A DNA stretch of 64,000 nt from Bacteroidales bacterium (GCA_017962235.1 JAGCVS010000009.1:79927-143926), one strand, 5' to 3'. Shown: positions 32,901 through 41,899, counted from the stretch's first letter. Notes: a model not told the origin generated them from the sequence alone. Numbers and translations: made by a program.

Positions 32901-33439
32901 GAGTCCTAGCAAAGAAGGGACTAGTTTCGTTGCCGATATCAAAGCGGTCAAGCCCTCTTCTCTCCGCTAAAGCTGCGTTCAGAAGGCTTGGTTCCAGCCA
33001 GCGCCGCACCTTGCGCGGACGCTGACTTCCACTCTCATTTGCCACGCAGGAGAGACTCTTCGTCTTCCTGTCCGCAGGGCTCCCAGGAAGCCAAAGAGAC
33101 TCTCCAAGGCCCGCGCACGCCAGCGCCCGAGGCTCACGCACAATATGAACCCGCCCGCCCTGCGAGGTATGCTTGAAGCGCGAAGCGCAAGGTTCCCGAG
33201 CATAGTGCTAACAATCGCCTGCAGGCGATAGCGAAGGCTGAGCGGGGTTGGATTGCGAGATAGCAAAGCCGAAGCGGCGGGTCTGGGCAGCGCCCAGTAT
33301 TATTAGGACAGCGAGCAGGGCCTTCATGCGGAGGCATCAGCCCGGATTTTGTTTTCATCTCAGGAATCGCATCTCAGTGGAATTTTGCGGGAAACTGATA
33401 ATTATTCGTACCTTGGGGCACGTTTTTAAAGACCCGGTT
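32901..33439. repeat. Noncoding hairpin-rich stretch, right border of the accessory island
   Basis: No gene is supported in these 540 GC-rich bases. Inverted repeats include 22-base arms with three mismatches (33049-33070 with 33084-33105), a perfect 16-base palindrome ATCGCCTGCAGGCGAT (33214-33229) and shorter GC-rich stems around 33170-33195. A weak -7 box (TACCTTGG, about 33409-33416) precedes the next gene. The texture is like the block at 27.03-27.30 kb. Confidence 0.5.
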
Positions 33440-35059
33440 ATGCATACGAGATTTTTTGGCCGCATATATGTTCTATTGTTTATTGTGTTTTTTGCTGTTG
33501 CATGCAATGAGGCGGATAAGGCGAGGGTGGAGGAGTTGCAGCAGGAGTTGGCTGAGCTGGAGCAGAAGGAAATTCCAGGGGTGCCGGGCACCGAGGTTGT
33601 TATTCCTGAAGATGAGACATTCTTCTTCACCTTTGACAAGGCTGGCTACGGCGTGGATGCGGGCGGCAGCGTCAGCATCGGCTATTCGCTGCCTGTGGCC
33701 GCCACCGTTGATGTCGGCGTCAAGGAGGGGTGGGGTGTCAGTGTTACATCTTCAGACGGCGTCTCGGGCACAATCGTCCTCACGGCACCCGACCCGGCAT
33801 CACCCGCCCAATTCGTGGCCACCGCCACAGCAGCCGACGGCCGTGCCGCCGCAGCCGCCATCCCCCTGATGATACGCGACCCGTATACCGATGCTACCCG
33901 CACGACTTTTATGACTATGGGTTACCGCGGCCCCAAAAACCATCAGGCTACCCTGGAAACGTTTCAAAAGCTTGCCGATGCCGGGCTTAAAATGATTACC
34001 GTGGAAACGGACGAAGGCGAGTTTATGCACCAGCTGGATTTGGCCGTGCAGGTGGGAATGAAATGCGTTCCGGTGGTGTGGGATGCGGCGGAAAGATACG
34101 ACCGCGACCCGGAAAACTACAAGGGTTTGGATGAGTTGATTGGCAGACTCAAGGATCACCCGGCCACCTACGCCTATCACATTTATGACGAGCCATCCAC
34201 GACTCTCATACCTTCTCTGAAATTCCGCAAGGAGAAGATAGAGAGCCTGGATCCAAACCACCCGGTGTATATCAATCTCCTTTGCGAAGCCAGTCCGCAG
34301 GGAATGGGCGTTGTCAACTATAAGGACTATGCCGAGACCTACATCTGGGAGTGCGACCTGAAGTTCCTCTCCTTTGACATGTACCCCTGCCGGCCGGAGG
34401 GTGACCCCGATTACCCCGACGGAATCGTTCCGTACTGGTGGAAGTGCAACGAGATAGTATCCAATCTCACTAAGGAGTACGGCATCCCCTGGTGGGCGTT
34501 TGCCGCCAGTTGCTGGATAAACAAGGAGCAGCATCTGTTCGCCAAGCCCACCGTTGAGAACCTCCGCCTCCAGGTCTACAACAACCTTGCATACGGCGCA
34601 CAGGTGATACAGTACTTCGTAATCCTGCAATACGGTGGTACAGATTACGCGCCGCTCATGGTAGACGGCACCTGGAATGAAGAGGCGTACGGTACGCTCA
34701 AGACCTTCAACACAGAACTCCATCGCCGCGGCTGGGTGTTTGACGGCTGCGAGATGGAGAAGGTGCGCCACACCAACCTTATACCGTACTGGTGCGAGCA
34801 TCTTACCCCTGCCGACCTGCCGCCTCAAATCGGCAGCCTCACCACCGACGGCGATGCCACCGTGGGCTTCATCACCAACCGCGGCAACAGGTACATCACC
34901 ATTTGCAACAAATCTTTGAAATCAAAAATGACCGTGAGCGCAATCTTTGATGATATGGTCTATACCATCGCCCGCGACGGTCTCTTTATTGAACACCAAC
35001 CCGGAGCTGCCAGCCTTACCATTGATGAGGGTGATATGTTGGTAATCAAGTATTTATAG
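33440..35059 (+). CDS. Lipoprotein with a TIM-barrel glycosidase-like domain
   Basis: A 539-residue surface or periplasmic lipoprotein (lipobox FAVAC at about residue 20). After the cysteine comes a short coiled coil (ADKARVEELQQELAELEQKE), then a beta-sandwich-like domain (about 45-150, VSIGYSLPVAATVDVGVKEGWGV...). A catalytic-looking barrel follows (about 160-440) with YHIYDEPST supplying a candidate acid glutamate, and SFDMYPCRPEGDP and WWAFAASCW. The pattern recalls clan GH-A or GH42-like enzymes; I cannot assign a GH family. A small beta domain ends it (about 460-539). It may act on host or dietary glycans, which is inference. No SusCD pair is adjacent. Confidence 0.7.
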   Translation: MHTRFFGRIYVLLFIVFFAVACNEADKARVEELQQELAELEQKEIPGVPGTEVVIPEDETFFFTFDKAGYGVDAGGSVSIGYSLPVAATVDVGVKEGWGVSVTSSDGVSGTIVLTAPDPASPAQFVATATAADGRAAAAAIPLMIRDPYTDATRTTFMTMGYRGPKNHQATLETFQKLADAGLKMITVETDEGEFMHQLDLAVQVGMKCVPVVWDAAERYDRDPENYKGLDELIGRLKDHPATYAYHIYDEPSTTLIPSLKFRKEKIESLDPNHPVYINLLCEASPQGMGVVNYKDYAETYIWECDLKFLSFDMYPCRPEGDPDYPDGIVPYWWKCNEIVSNLTKEYGIPWWAFAASCWINKEQHLFAKPTVENLRLQVYNNLAYGAQVIQYFVILQYGGTDYAPLMVDGTWNEEAYGTLKTFNTELHRRGWVFDGCEMEKVRHTNLIPYWCEHLTPADLPPQIGSLTTDGDATVGFITNRGNRYITICNKSLKSKMTVSAIFDDMVYTIARDGLFIEHQPGAASLTIDEGDMLVIKYL

Positions 35060-35188
35060 TGGTTTCTAGCTGTTGAAAAAATGTAAATATTAAAATCGGG
35101 CCCGGGTATTATGGAGCCCTGAGTTGTCGTATATTTACAATGCATTTTTGTGCACGCTGACCAGACAACTTATATAACTCCAAATACT
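35060..35188 (+). promoter_or_regulatory. Promoter region of the nucleobase salvage operon
   Basis: TATATTTA (35130-35137) is one base off the -7 consensus and lies about 50 bases before the permease ATG. I looked for a purine riboswitch in the leader and found no convincing core. Confidence 0.4.
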
Positions 35189-36541
35189 ATGAATATCAAC
35201 GGTCAAGCCATCTATGACGCCCGCAAGTTAGGCACGGGCAAAATGCTTACCCTGGGTCTTCAGCACATGTTTGCGATGTTCGGCGCAACTGTCCTCGTCC
35301 CCATCCTCACCGGTCTGTCGATGTCGGCAACGCTGCTCTTCGCAGGTCTGGGTACCCTGATCTTCCATTTCTGCACCAAGATGAAGGTGCCCGCTTTCCT
35401 GGGCTCTTCCTTCGCATTCCTGGCCGGTTATGCCGCAGTTGCAGGCGTGCCCGGTTCTGAGAGCTTTGCGCCTCAGATGCTTCCCTATGCATGCATCGGC
35501 GTATTCTGCGCAGGTCTGATTTACTTCCTGCTGGCAGGTCTGTTCTCAATCTTTGGCCCGGCAAAGGTTATGCGCTTCTTCCCGCCCATCGTAACCGGTC
35601 CTATCATCATCGCCATCGGTCTTACCCTCGCCGGCACAGCTATCAACAGCTGCAGCCAGAACTGGTGGATCGCGTTGCTTGCAATCGTAATCATCATTGT
35701 CTGCAACATCTGGGGCAAGGGCATGATCAAGATTATCCCCATCCTGTTGGGTATCCTTGGTTCATATATCGTGGCTCTCTGCTGCGGTATGGTGGATTTC
35801 TCTTCTGTTAAAGAGGCTGCCTGGGTAGGTCTTCCCGTTCAGTGGGAGAATACCGGCATGAGCGTATTCGCACACCCTGAGTGGAAGCTTGTCCTCTCTG
35901 CAATCATCGCCATCATCCCCATCTCGCTGGCTACCATGATGGAGCATATCGGCGATATGTGCGCGATTTCCTCCACCACCGGCATCAACTATCTTGAGGA
36001 TCCCGGTCTGCACCGCACCCTGATGGGCGACGGTCTCGCAACTGCCCTGGCATCCCTGTTCGGTGCACCTGCAAACACCACTTACGGCGAGAACACCGGC
36101 GTGCTCAACCTCACCAAGGTTTATGACCCCCGCGTGATCCGCATCGCAGCCGTGTTTGCAATAATCCTCTCTTTCTGCCCCAAGTTCTCCGCAATAATCT
36201 CAACCATCCCGTCGGCGGTTATCGGCGGCGTATCCCTGGTGCTCTACGGTATGATTTCCGCAGTGGGTGTGCGCAACGTGGTTGAGAATCAGGTTAACTT
36301 CAAGTCTTCCCGCAACGTGATTGTGGCAGCGCTGATCCTGGTGCTCGCAATCGGTATATCCTACAGTGCTGCGGGCAAGCTTGTACTGGGCAGCATCAGC
36401 CTCAGCGGCCTTGCAGTGGCAGCTATCGTGGGTGTAGTGCTCAACGCAATCCTCCCCGGCAAGGACTATGAGTTCGGTAAGAACAACGCAGGTGACACTT
36501 CTGTTGACTTTGAAGTAAACAGGCTCGAGAAAGATGAATAA
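35189..36541 (+). CDS. NCS2 nucleobase permease, uracil/xanthine type
   Basis: A 450-residue inner-membrane protein with about 14 helices. It has the NCS2 signatures GLQHMFAMFGATVLVPILTGL, the SFAFLAGY region and MMEHIGDMCAISS, where the conserved glutamate of the substrate site lies. PANTTYGENTGVLNLTKVYDPRV follows. UraA-like members import uracil and PbuX-like ones xanthine. The QHMFAMFGATVLVP and TTYGEN patterns are closer to uracil permeases, but the neighbours are purine genes. The ATG at 35189 is chosen because it opens the conserved N-terminus. The stop overlaps the apt start by eight bases. Confidence 0.88.
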   Translation: MNINGQAIYDARKLGTGKMLTLGLQHMFAMFGATVLVPILTGLSMSATLLFAGLGTLIFHFCTKMKVPAFLGSSFAFLAGYAAVAGVPGSESFAPQMLPYACIGVFCAGLIYFLLAGLFSIFGPAKVMRFFPPIVTGPIIIAIGLTLAGTAINSCSQNWWIALLAIVIIIVCNIWGKGMIKIIPILLGILGSYIVALCCGMVDFSSVKEAAWVGLPVQWENTGMSVFAHPEWKLVLSAIIAIIPISLATMMEHIGDMCAISSTTGINYLEDPGLHRTLMGDGLATALASLFGAPANTTYGENTGVLNLTKVYDPRVIRIAAVFAIILSFCPKFSAIISTIPSAVIGGVSLVLYGMISAVGVRNVVENQVNFKSSRNVIVAALILVLAIGISYSAAGKLVLGSISLSGLAVAAIVGVVLNAILPGKDYEFGKNNAGDTSVDFEVNRLEKDE

Positions 36542-37073
36542 GGAACTGCTCAAGAAGAACTTGCGCGTGGTGCCGGACTATCCGGTGAAGGGCATCATGT
36601 TCTTTGATGTAACCACACTGTTCAAGAACCACAAGTGTCTTGAAGAGATTGTGAACGGCATCTGTGACCTTTACAAAGGCAAGGGCATCACCAAGGTCGT
36701 GGGCATAGAGTCGCGCGGTTTCATCTCCGCTGCGGCGGTGGCGCACAGGCTGGGGGCGGGGTTCGTCCCCATCCGCAAGCCCGGCAAACTCCCCGCAGAC
36801 ACGGTGAGGGAGACCTACTCCAAGGAATACGGCACCGATATGATTGAAATCCATACGGACGCCATTTCCGAGGGGGATGTGGTGCTGGTTCACGACGATA
36901 TCCTGGCCACCGGCGGCACCGCGTCCGCTGCTGTGAAGCTGGTGCGCAAGTTCAATCCCAAGGCAGTTTACGCCAACTTTATTATAGAGATCATTGACAT
37001 CCCGCGCAGCTGTCCGATACCATCCGACGTTGAGGTTACCAGCCTGCTGCAGCTGGGTGAGAAAGACTATTAA
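36534..37073 (+). CDS. apt: Adenine phosphoribosyltransferase
   Basis: APRT joins adenine to PRPP to make AMP in the cytoplasm. The 179-residue protein has the PRPP-binding motif VVLVHDDILATGGTASA. The N-terminal LRVVPDYPVKGIMFFDVTTL is characteristic of APRT, and IESRGFISAAAVAHRLGAGFVPIRKPGKLP binds the base and pyrophosphate. It overlaps the permease gene by eight bases and precedes a DUF5020 gene, so uptake and salvage are coupled in one operon. Confidence 0.96.
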   Translation: MNKELLKKNLRVVPDYPVKGIMFFDVTTLFKNHKCLEEIVNGICDLYKGKGITKVVGIESRGFISAAAVAHRLGAGFVPIRKPGKLPADTVRETYSKEYGTDMIEIHTDAISEGDVVLVHDDILATGGTASAAVKLVRKFNPKAVYANFIIEIIDIPRSCPIPSDVEVTSLLQLGEKDY

Positions 37074-37107
37074 CAACCAATAAATACTATTCATAACTTA
37101 AATCCTT

Positions 37108-37818
37108 ATGGCAAAGAAATTCTTCATTGCAGCTTTCGCGCTGCTGGCAATGGCTACCACAGTCAACGCACAAACCAATTTCCAGACCTTCTACGATTTT
37201 GGCAGAGGTCACTTCACCACCACCATGGAGGGCTTCCACATGGACAACTGGGGTAACACCTTCTTCTTTATCGATTACGATTACAACAACAGGGATGTCA
37301 ACACAATCATTTCCCCCAGCAACACTTATTTCGAGATTGCACGCTGTCTGAACTTCTGGCAGGACAGCAAACTGGCTCCCTTCTCATGGCAGATTGAATA
37401 CAACGGCGGCTTTGGCCTTGCTGCAGATGCTCCTGCATACGGTACTGGTGCCGGCTTCCCCGTTAACAGCGCATTCCTCACCGGTGTAGATTATTTCATG
37501 CACTCCAAGGATTTCAACAATACCCTCAACCTCAAACTCCTCTACAAGTATTTCGTGAACCTCCCTTCACGCGTGCCTCTGCAGTTCACTGCAGTATGGG
37601 GCTGCCAGGACCTCTTTGGCCTGAAGGGTCTCCGTTTCTCCGGCTTCGCAGATTTCTGGTGCGAGTATGCTAACCTGGTATTCCTTTCCGAGCCTCAGCT
37701 CTGGTATCAGGTATTCGACCACTTCAATGTGGGTGGCGAGGTTGAGCTCAGCTACAACTTTGCAGGCATGAATGGCTTCCATGTATTGCCTTGCGTAGGT
37801 ACCAAGTGGGTATTCTAA
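37108..37818 (+). CDS. DUF5020/Tsx-like outer-membrane channel
   Basis: A 236-residue protein with a signal peptide (about residues 1-21, ending VNAQ) and alternating beta strands. It ends in an aromatic residue (GTKWVF), as expected for a barrel. NFQTFYDFGRGHFTTTMEGFHMDNWGNTFFFIDYDYN resembles the nucleoside-specific Tsx channel and the DUF5020 family of Bacteroidetes. Between apt and a purine permease it is likely the outer-membrane entry for nucleosides or bases; this is inferred from context. The gap to apt is 34 bases with no terminator. Confidence 0.8.
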   Translation: MAKKFFIAAFALLAMATTVNAQTNFQTFYDFGRGHFTTTMEGFHMDNWGNTFFFIDYDYNNRDVNTIISPSNTYFEIARCLNFWQDSKLAPFSWQIEYNGGFGLAADAPAYGTGAGFPVNSAFLTGVDYFMHSKDFNNTLNLKLLYKYFVNLPSRVPLQFTAVWGCQDLFGLKGLRFSGFADFWCEYANLVFLSEPQLWYQVFDHFNVGGEVELSYNFAGMNGFHVLPCVGTKWVF

Positions 37819-37836
37819 TTCTAAATCATACAGTTT

Positions 37837-39156
37837 ATGAGTTTTTTGACTAAAGCTTTCGGATTCGACCCCAAACAGCACAAGGTCAGGACTGAAATTG
37901 TTGCGGGTATCACCACGTTCCTCACGATGGCGTATATCCTGGCGGTGAATCCCGGTATCTTCTCCGCACTGCCCGGCATGCCCGGCGGTGCTGTGTTCAC
38001 TGCTACTGCCCTCGCAGCTATCGTGGGCGGTCTGGTGATGGCCTTCTACGCAAAGAAGCCGTTCGGTCTGGCTCCCGGTATGGGCCTGAATGCATTCTTT
38101 GTATTCACCGTATGCCTCACCATGGGTTACAGCTGGCAGTTCGCTCTCACCGCTGTCCTTATTGAGGGTATCATCTTCATCATCCTCACCGTAACCAAAG
38201 TGCGCACATGGTTGCTGAACGCGATTCCCGGTACCCTCAAGAAGGCTATCGGTGCCGGTATCGGCCTGTTCATCGCATTCATCGGTCTGCAGAATGCAGG
38301 TATCATTGTTAACAACGATGCTACTCTCGTAAGTCTGGGCGACATCACTCACGGCAAGGCACTCCTGGGCCTGATCGGTCTGGTTATCACCGCCGGTCTG
38401 GTTATGGCAAAGGTTCGCGGCGGCATGCTTATCGGTATCCTCGCAACCGCAGCTCTGGGTCTGATTATCAAGGATCCCGCAACGGGCGCGGCCATCACAA
38501 CCCTTCCCAAGTCGGTTGTAGCCCTCCCCGACAGCGTGGCTCCCATCTTCTGCCAGTTCGAGTGGTCTCAGATCTTCACCCTTGACATGCTGGTGGTTGT
38601 CTTCACCTTCCTCTTCATTGACATGTTCGACACCATGGGTACCCTCATTGGCGTATGCCAGGGCACTGAACTTGGAGAGAAAGAGAACATAGAAGGCCTG
38701 GATAGGATGTTCATGGCAGATGCAGTTGCTACCGTAGCCGGCGCTTGCCTTGGTACATCCACCACTACAACTTATGTTGAGAGTGCATCCGGCGTAGGTG
38801 CCGGCGGCCGTACAGGTCTCACCGCATTCTCCATTGTGGTTTGCTTCGCAATTGCGCTCTTCTTCTCCCCGATATTCCTTGCTATCCCCGGTGCAGCTAC
38901 AGCTCCCGCACTTATCATCGTGGGCGTTATGATGATGCACTCCATCAAGGTTATCCACTGGGAAGACTATGCAAAGAGTATCCCCGCATTCCTCACCATC
39001 ATCCTCATGCCTTTGGCTTACTCCATCTCCGATGGTATCCTGATCGGTGTGATCGCATACGTGCTCACTCACGCAATCAGCGGCAAGTTCAAAGACATCT
39101 CTGTTACAATGTGGGTACTTGCGGTACTCTTCGTATTGCGGTATATCTTCATATAG
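37837..39156 (+). CDS. AzgA-like adenine/guanine/hypoxanthine permease
   Basis: A 439-residue NCS2 protein of the AzgA branch, with about 13 helices. It has the characteristic opening FDPKQHKVRTEIVAGITTFLTMAYILAVNPGI, AKKPFGLAPGMGLNAFF and FTFLFIDMFDTMGTLIG, with the conserved acidic residue. TTTTYVESASGVGAGGRTGLTA follows. The branch imports adenine, guanine or hypoxanthine with protons. It ends the four-gene salvage operon and is followed by a strong terminator. Confidence 0.92.
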   Translation: MSFLTKAFGFDPKQHKVRTEIVAGITTFLTMAYILAVNPGIFSALPGMPGGAVFTATALAAIVGGLVMAFYAKKPFGLAPGMGLNAFFVFTVCLTMGYSWQFALTAVLIEGIIFIILTVTKVRTWLLNAIPGTLKKAIGAGIGLFIAFIGLQNAGIIVNNDATLVSLGDITHGKALLGLIGLVITAGLVMAKVRGGMLIGILATAALGLIIKDPATGAAITTLPKSVVALPDSVAPIFCQFEWSQIFTLDMLVVVFTFLFIDMFDTMGTLIGVCQGTELGEKENIEGLDRMFMADAVATVAGACLGTSTTTTYVESASGVGAGGRTGLTAFSIVVCFAIALFFSPIFLAIPGAATAPALIIVGVMMMHSIKVIHWEDYAKSIPAFLTIILMPLAYSISDGILIGVIAYVLTHAISGKFKDISVTMWVLAVLFVLRYIFI

Positions 39157-39177
39157 CGGAATACTTATATGGCTATC

Positions 39178-39215
39178 AGAAAGGCGGCTCCATGGGGTCC
39201 GCCTTTCTTTTTTTT
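39178..39215 (+). terminator. Rho-independent terminator of the nucleobase operon
   Basis: AGAAAGGCGG (39178-39187) pairs perfectly with CCGCCTTTCT (39199-39208). A T-run extends to 39215. Confidence 0.88.
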
Positions 39216-39228
39216 GCGCATTTTTTAT

Positions 39229-39236
39229 TACCTTTG
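39229..39236 (+). promoter_or_regulatory. -7 box for the acyltransferase/acyl-CoA ligase operon
   Basis: TACCTTTG matches TAnnTTTG and lies 38 bases before the ATG at 39275. The -33 element is not clear because of the terminator T-run upstream. Confidence 0.55.
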
Positions 39237-39274
39237 CTGCTTCGACCGAAACTAACTATAACTAAAAGATACAG

Positions 39275-40168
39275 ATGAAAGACTCTAAACCTCGCAAGAG
39301 GAGCTGCAGGGACCGGTACGACGGGTATTACCTGAAAGGGCTGGATTCCATGCATGTGATGATGCCCTACATCATGGGCTCACGCACCAAGAACGAGGCG
39401 GTGATGGGGGAGGTCCTGGACCTTACGGAGGTAGACAAGTACCTCGCCAAGAAGAACGCCGGCAACCCCGATTTCAAGTACACCTGGTTCCACTTTATCA
39501 CAGCTGTTACGGCCAAGACTTTCTTGCTCCGCCCCAAGATGAACTACTTCATAGCCGGCGGCCGTTTCTACGAGCGCAAGAAGATAATCGTGGCCTTCAA
39601 CGTAAAACGCAAGTTCCACGACGATGCGGAAGAGGCAATCGCCAAGTTTGTCCTTGACCCCGAGGGGGGCTCTCCAATGGAGCAGGTTCACACCTATGTA
39701 GAGAAGTTTGTAAATGCGGTGCGCAAGGAAGACAAGACCGTTGGCATCACCAACGCCATGGACGCCCTCAAGATATTGCCGCGCTTCGCATGGCGCCTGC
39801 TGGCATGGACTCTGCGAAAACTGGAGTATTACGGACTCTATCCCAAGGGCCTGGCCAAGGACGACCCCTGCTACTCCAGCGCATATATCACCAACCTGGG
39901 CAGCATCAAGCTGCACGCAGATTATCACCATCTGTTTGACTGGGGCACCATATCGTTCTTTATGGTGATCAGCGAAAAGAAACTCCGTCCGTTCTGGAAT
40001 GAAGACGGCACCTACGAACTCCGCAATACCATCAAGCTTGGCCTTACGGTGGACGAGCGCATCGCCGACGGCTATTATTTCGCACAGACCATAAAGATTA
40101 TGCGCCATCTTTTCGCGCACCCCGAGCTGCTTGACCTGGACGCAGCAACACCCGTTGAACTGGACTAA
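39275..40168 (+). CDS. 2-oxo acid dehydrogenase E2-like acyltransferase lacking the catalytic His
   Basis: A 297-residue protein resembling the catalytic domain of E2 acyltransferases and chloramphenicol acetyltransferase. It has TWFHFITAVTAKTFLLRPKMNYFI, SSAYITNLGSIKLHADYHHLFDWG and the end motif DERIADGYYFAQ (residues 260-266). The usual motif is DHRxxDG; here the catalytic histidine position is Glu, so classic acetyl transfer is doubtful. There is no lipoyl domain. It is followed after nine bases by an acyl-CoA ligase, so it may bind or transfer acyl-CoA-derived groups. The role is inferred only from this context. Confidence 0.8.
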   Translation: MKDSKPRKRSCRDRYDGYYLKGLDSMHVMMPYIMGSRTKNEAVMGEVLDLTEVDKYLAKKNAGNPDFKYTWFHFITAVTAKTFLLRPKMNYFIAGGRFYERKKIIVAFNVKRKFHDDAEEAIAKFVLDPEGGSPMEQVHTYVEKFVNAVRKEDKTVGITNAMDALKILPRFAWRLLAWTLRKLEYYGLYPKGLAKDDPCYSSAYITNLGSIKLHADYHHLFDWGTISFFMVISEKKLRPFWNEDGTYELRNTIKLGLTVDERIADGYYFAQTIKIMRHLFAHPELLDLDAATPVELD

Positions 40169-40177
40169 TAATACATT

Positions 40178-41899
40178 ATGAAATTCGAATACGACAATAT
40201 AGCAACCCCTTGGCTTGAGAGCTATGGGGAGGTACCCGCACATCTTGATTATTTAGAGAAAACGATGTCGGAAGTGGCCTTGGAAACGGCCGCCAAAGAG
40301 GGCGATTTCCCCGCTCTGACATTCATGGGACGCAAGATATCCTACAAACTGATGGCACAGAACATAGACCTGGTTGCCCGCGCATTCTATGCCGCTGGCG
40401 TCCGCGCCGGCGTCCGCGTGCTGGTGTGTCTGCCAAATGTGCCGCAGGCCATCTACTGTCTGTACGGTCTCAACCGTATCGGTGCGGTGGCTTCCATGGT
40501 GCATCCGCTCTCCGCAGAGGCGGAGATTGCCTTCTACATGAACGAGGCATCGTGTGATATCGCCGTTACCCTGGATCAGTTCTACGCCAAGTTCCTAGAG
40601 GTTCAGAAACTCCGTCCCATCTCCAAACTGATAATCGCGCGTGTGTCCGAAGAACTGCCGTTCCCGCTGTCTATAGGGCAGAAGCTCCTCACGGAGCGCA
40701 AGTTCCCCAAGATCTGCACAGAGGGCAATGTAATGCTTTGGAAAGACTTCCTGAAGAAAGCAGAGGTGGTGAAAGAAGATTATGTGGCAAAGAAGGACTT
40801 CCGCAGCGAGGCTGTGGTGCTCTTCTCCGGCGGTACCACCGGTGTCACCAAGGGCATCATGCTCTCCGACTTGAACTTCAACGCCCTGGGTCAGCAGACC
40901 GGCGCCATGGCCAACTTCCCGGTGCATCACGCCAAGATGCTGGCGGCTATGCCGGTGTTTCACGGATTTGGCCTGGGCGTGTGCATCCACACCATGATGG
41001 TGGTGGGCGGCACCGCCATCCTCGTGCCCCGCTTCAACGTCAAGAGTTATGCTAACCTGATAAAGAAGACCCGTCCCAACGTGATTGCCGGCGTGCCCAC
41101 GCTGTTCGAGGCGATTACCCGTAACAAATATCTGGACGGCGCAGATTTGAGCTGCCTGCGCGGAGTGTTCTCCGGCGGTGACTCGCTCACCATAGAGCTC
41201 AAGAAGAAGTTTGACAAGTTCCTGGCAGACCACAACGCCGGCGTGCGCGTGCGCGAAGGCTACGGCACCACCGAGTGCGTTACCGCCAGCTGTCTGACTC
41301 CGTACAACAAAGAGAAGGAGGGGAGCATCGGCATCCCTTATCCCGATACTTATTACAAGATCTGCAAGCCCGGCACTTGTGACGAGCTGCCCTACGGCGA
41401 GGAGGGTGAAATCTGCCTCACCGGCCCTTCCATGATGCTCGGCTATATCAACCACGAGCAGGATAACGCAGAGACGCTGCGCAAGCACGACGACGGCCAT
41501 GTATGGCTGCACACCGGCGACCTTGGCATGATGGACAACGAAGGTTTCATCTACTTCCGCCAGCGCATCAAGAGGATGATTGTAACCAGTGGATATAACG
41601 TATATCCTTCACAGATAGAGAATATCCTTGAGGGTCATCCCGCCGTTCAGCGCAGCTGCGTGATTGGCGTGCCCGATCCCTACAAGATGCATAAGGTAAA
41701 AGCATTCCTTGTGCTCAGGGACGGCTATCAGGATTCACCCGAGTTGCGTGACGCCATCCTGGCCCACTGCCGCAAGCACATTGCAAAGTACGCCATGCCC
41801 TCCGAGATAGAGGTGCGCGAATCTCTCCCCACGACCCTCGTAGGCAAGGTGGCATATACCAAACTGGAAGAGGAAGAAGCAAAGAATCGTCATGAATAA
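40178..41899 (+). CDS. AMP-dependent acyl-CoA ligase
   Basis: A 573-residue ANL-superfamily enzyme that activates a carboxylate as acyl-AMP and transfers it to CoA. Visible motifs are the P-loop VVLFSGGTTGVTKGIM, the aromatic/TE motif VREGYGTTECV, HTGDLGMMDNEG and the hinge RIKRMIVTSGYNVYPSQIE. The C-terminal catalytic lysine is in TLVGKVAY. The IENILEGHPAVQ region is typical of medium- or long-chain fatty acid or aryl-acid ligases. The chain length preference cannot be read. It lies between an acyltransferase-like gene and gtrA in an operon that also encodes a secreted esterase. Confidence 0.9.
   Translation: MKFEYDNIATPWLESYGEVPAHLDYLEKTMSEVALETAAKEGDFPALTFMGRKISYKLMAQNIDLVARAFYAAGVRAGVRVLVCLPNVPQAIYCLYGLNRIGAVASMVHPLSAEAEIAFYMNEASCDIAVTLDQFYAKFLEVQKLRPISKLIIARVSEELPFPLSIGQKLLTERKFPKICTEGNVMLWKDFLKKAEVVKEDYVAKKDFRSEAVVLFSGGTTGVTKGIMLSDLNFNALGQQTGAMANFPVHHAKMLAAMPVFHGFGLGVCIHTMMVVGGTAILVPRFNVKSYANLIKKTRPNVIAGVPTLFEAITRNKYLDGADLSCLRGVFSGGDSLTIELKKKFDKFLADHNAGVRVREGYGTTECVTASCLTPYNKEKEGSIGIPYPDTYYKICKPGTCDELPYGEEGEICLTGPSMMLGYINHEQDNAETLRKHDDGHVWLHTGDLGMMDNEGFIYFRQRIKRMIVTSGYNVYPSQIENILEGHPAVQRSCVIGVPDPYKMHKVKAFLVLRDGYQDSPELRDAILAHCRKHIAKYAMPSEIEVRESLPTTLVGKVAYTKLEEEEAKNRHE

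Noticed and set aside
35060..35188. Purine riboswitch before the nucleobase permease
   Set aside because: The leader is short and no conserved purine-aptamer loops could be recognised.
37567..39072. Open frame of about 500 codons antisense to the AzgA-like permease
   Set aside because: Low-complexity acidic product opposite a clear transporter gene.
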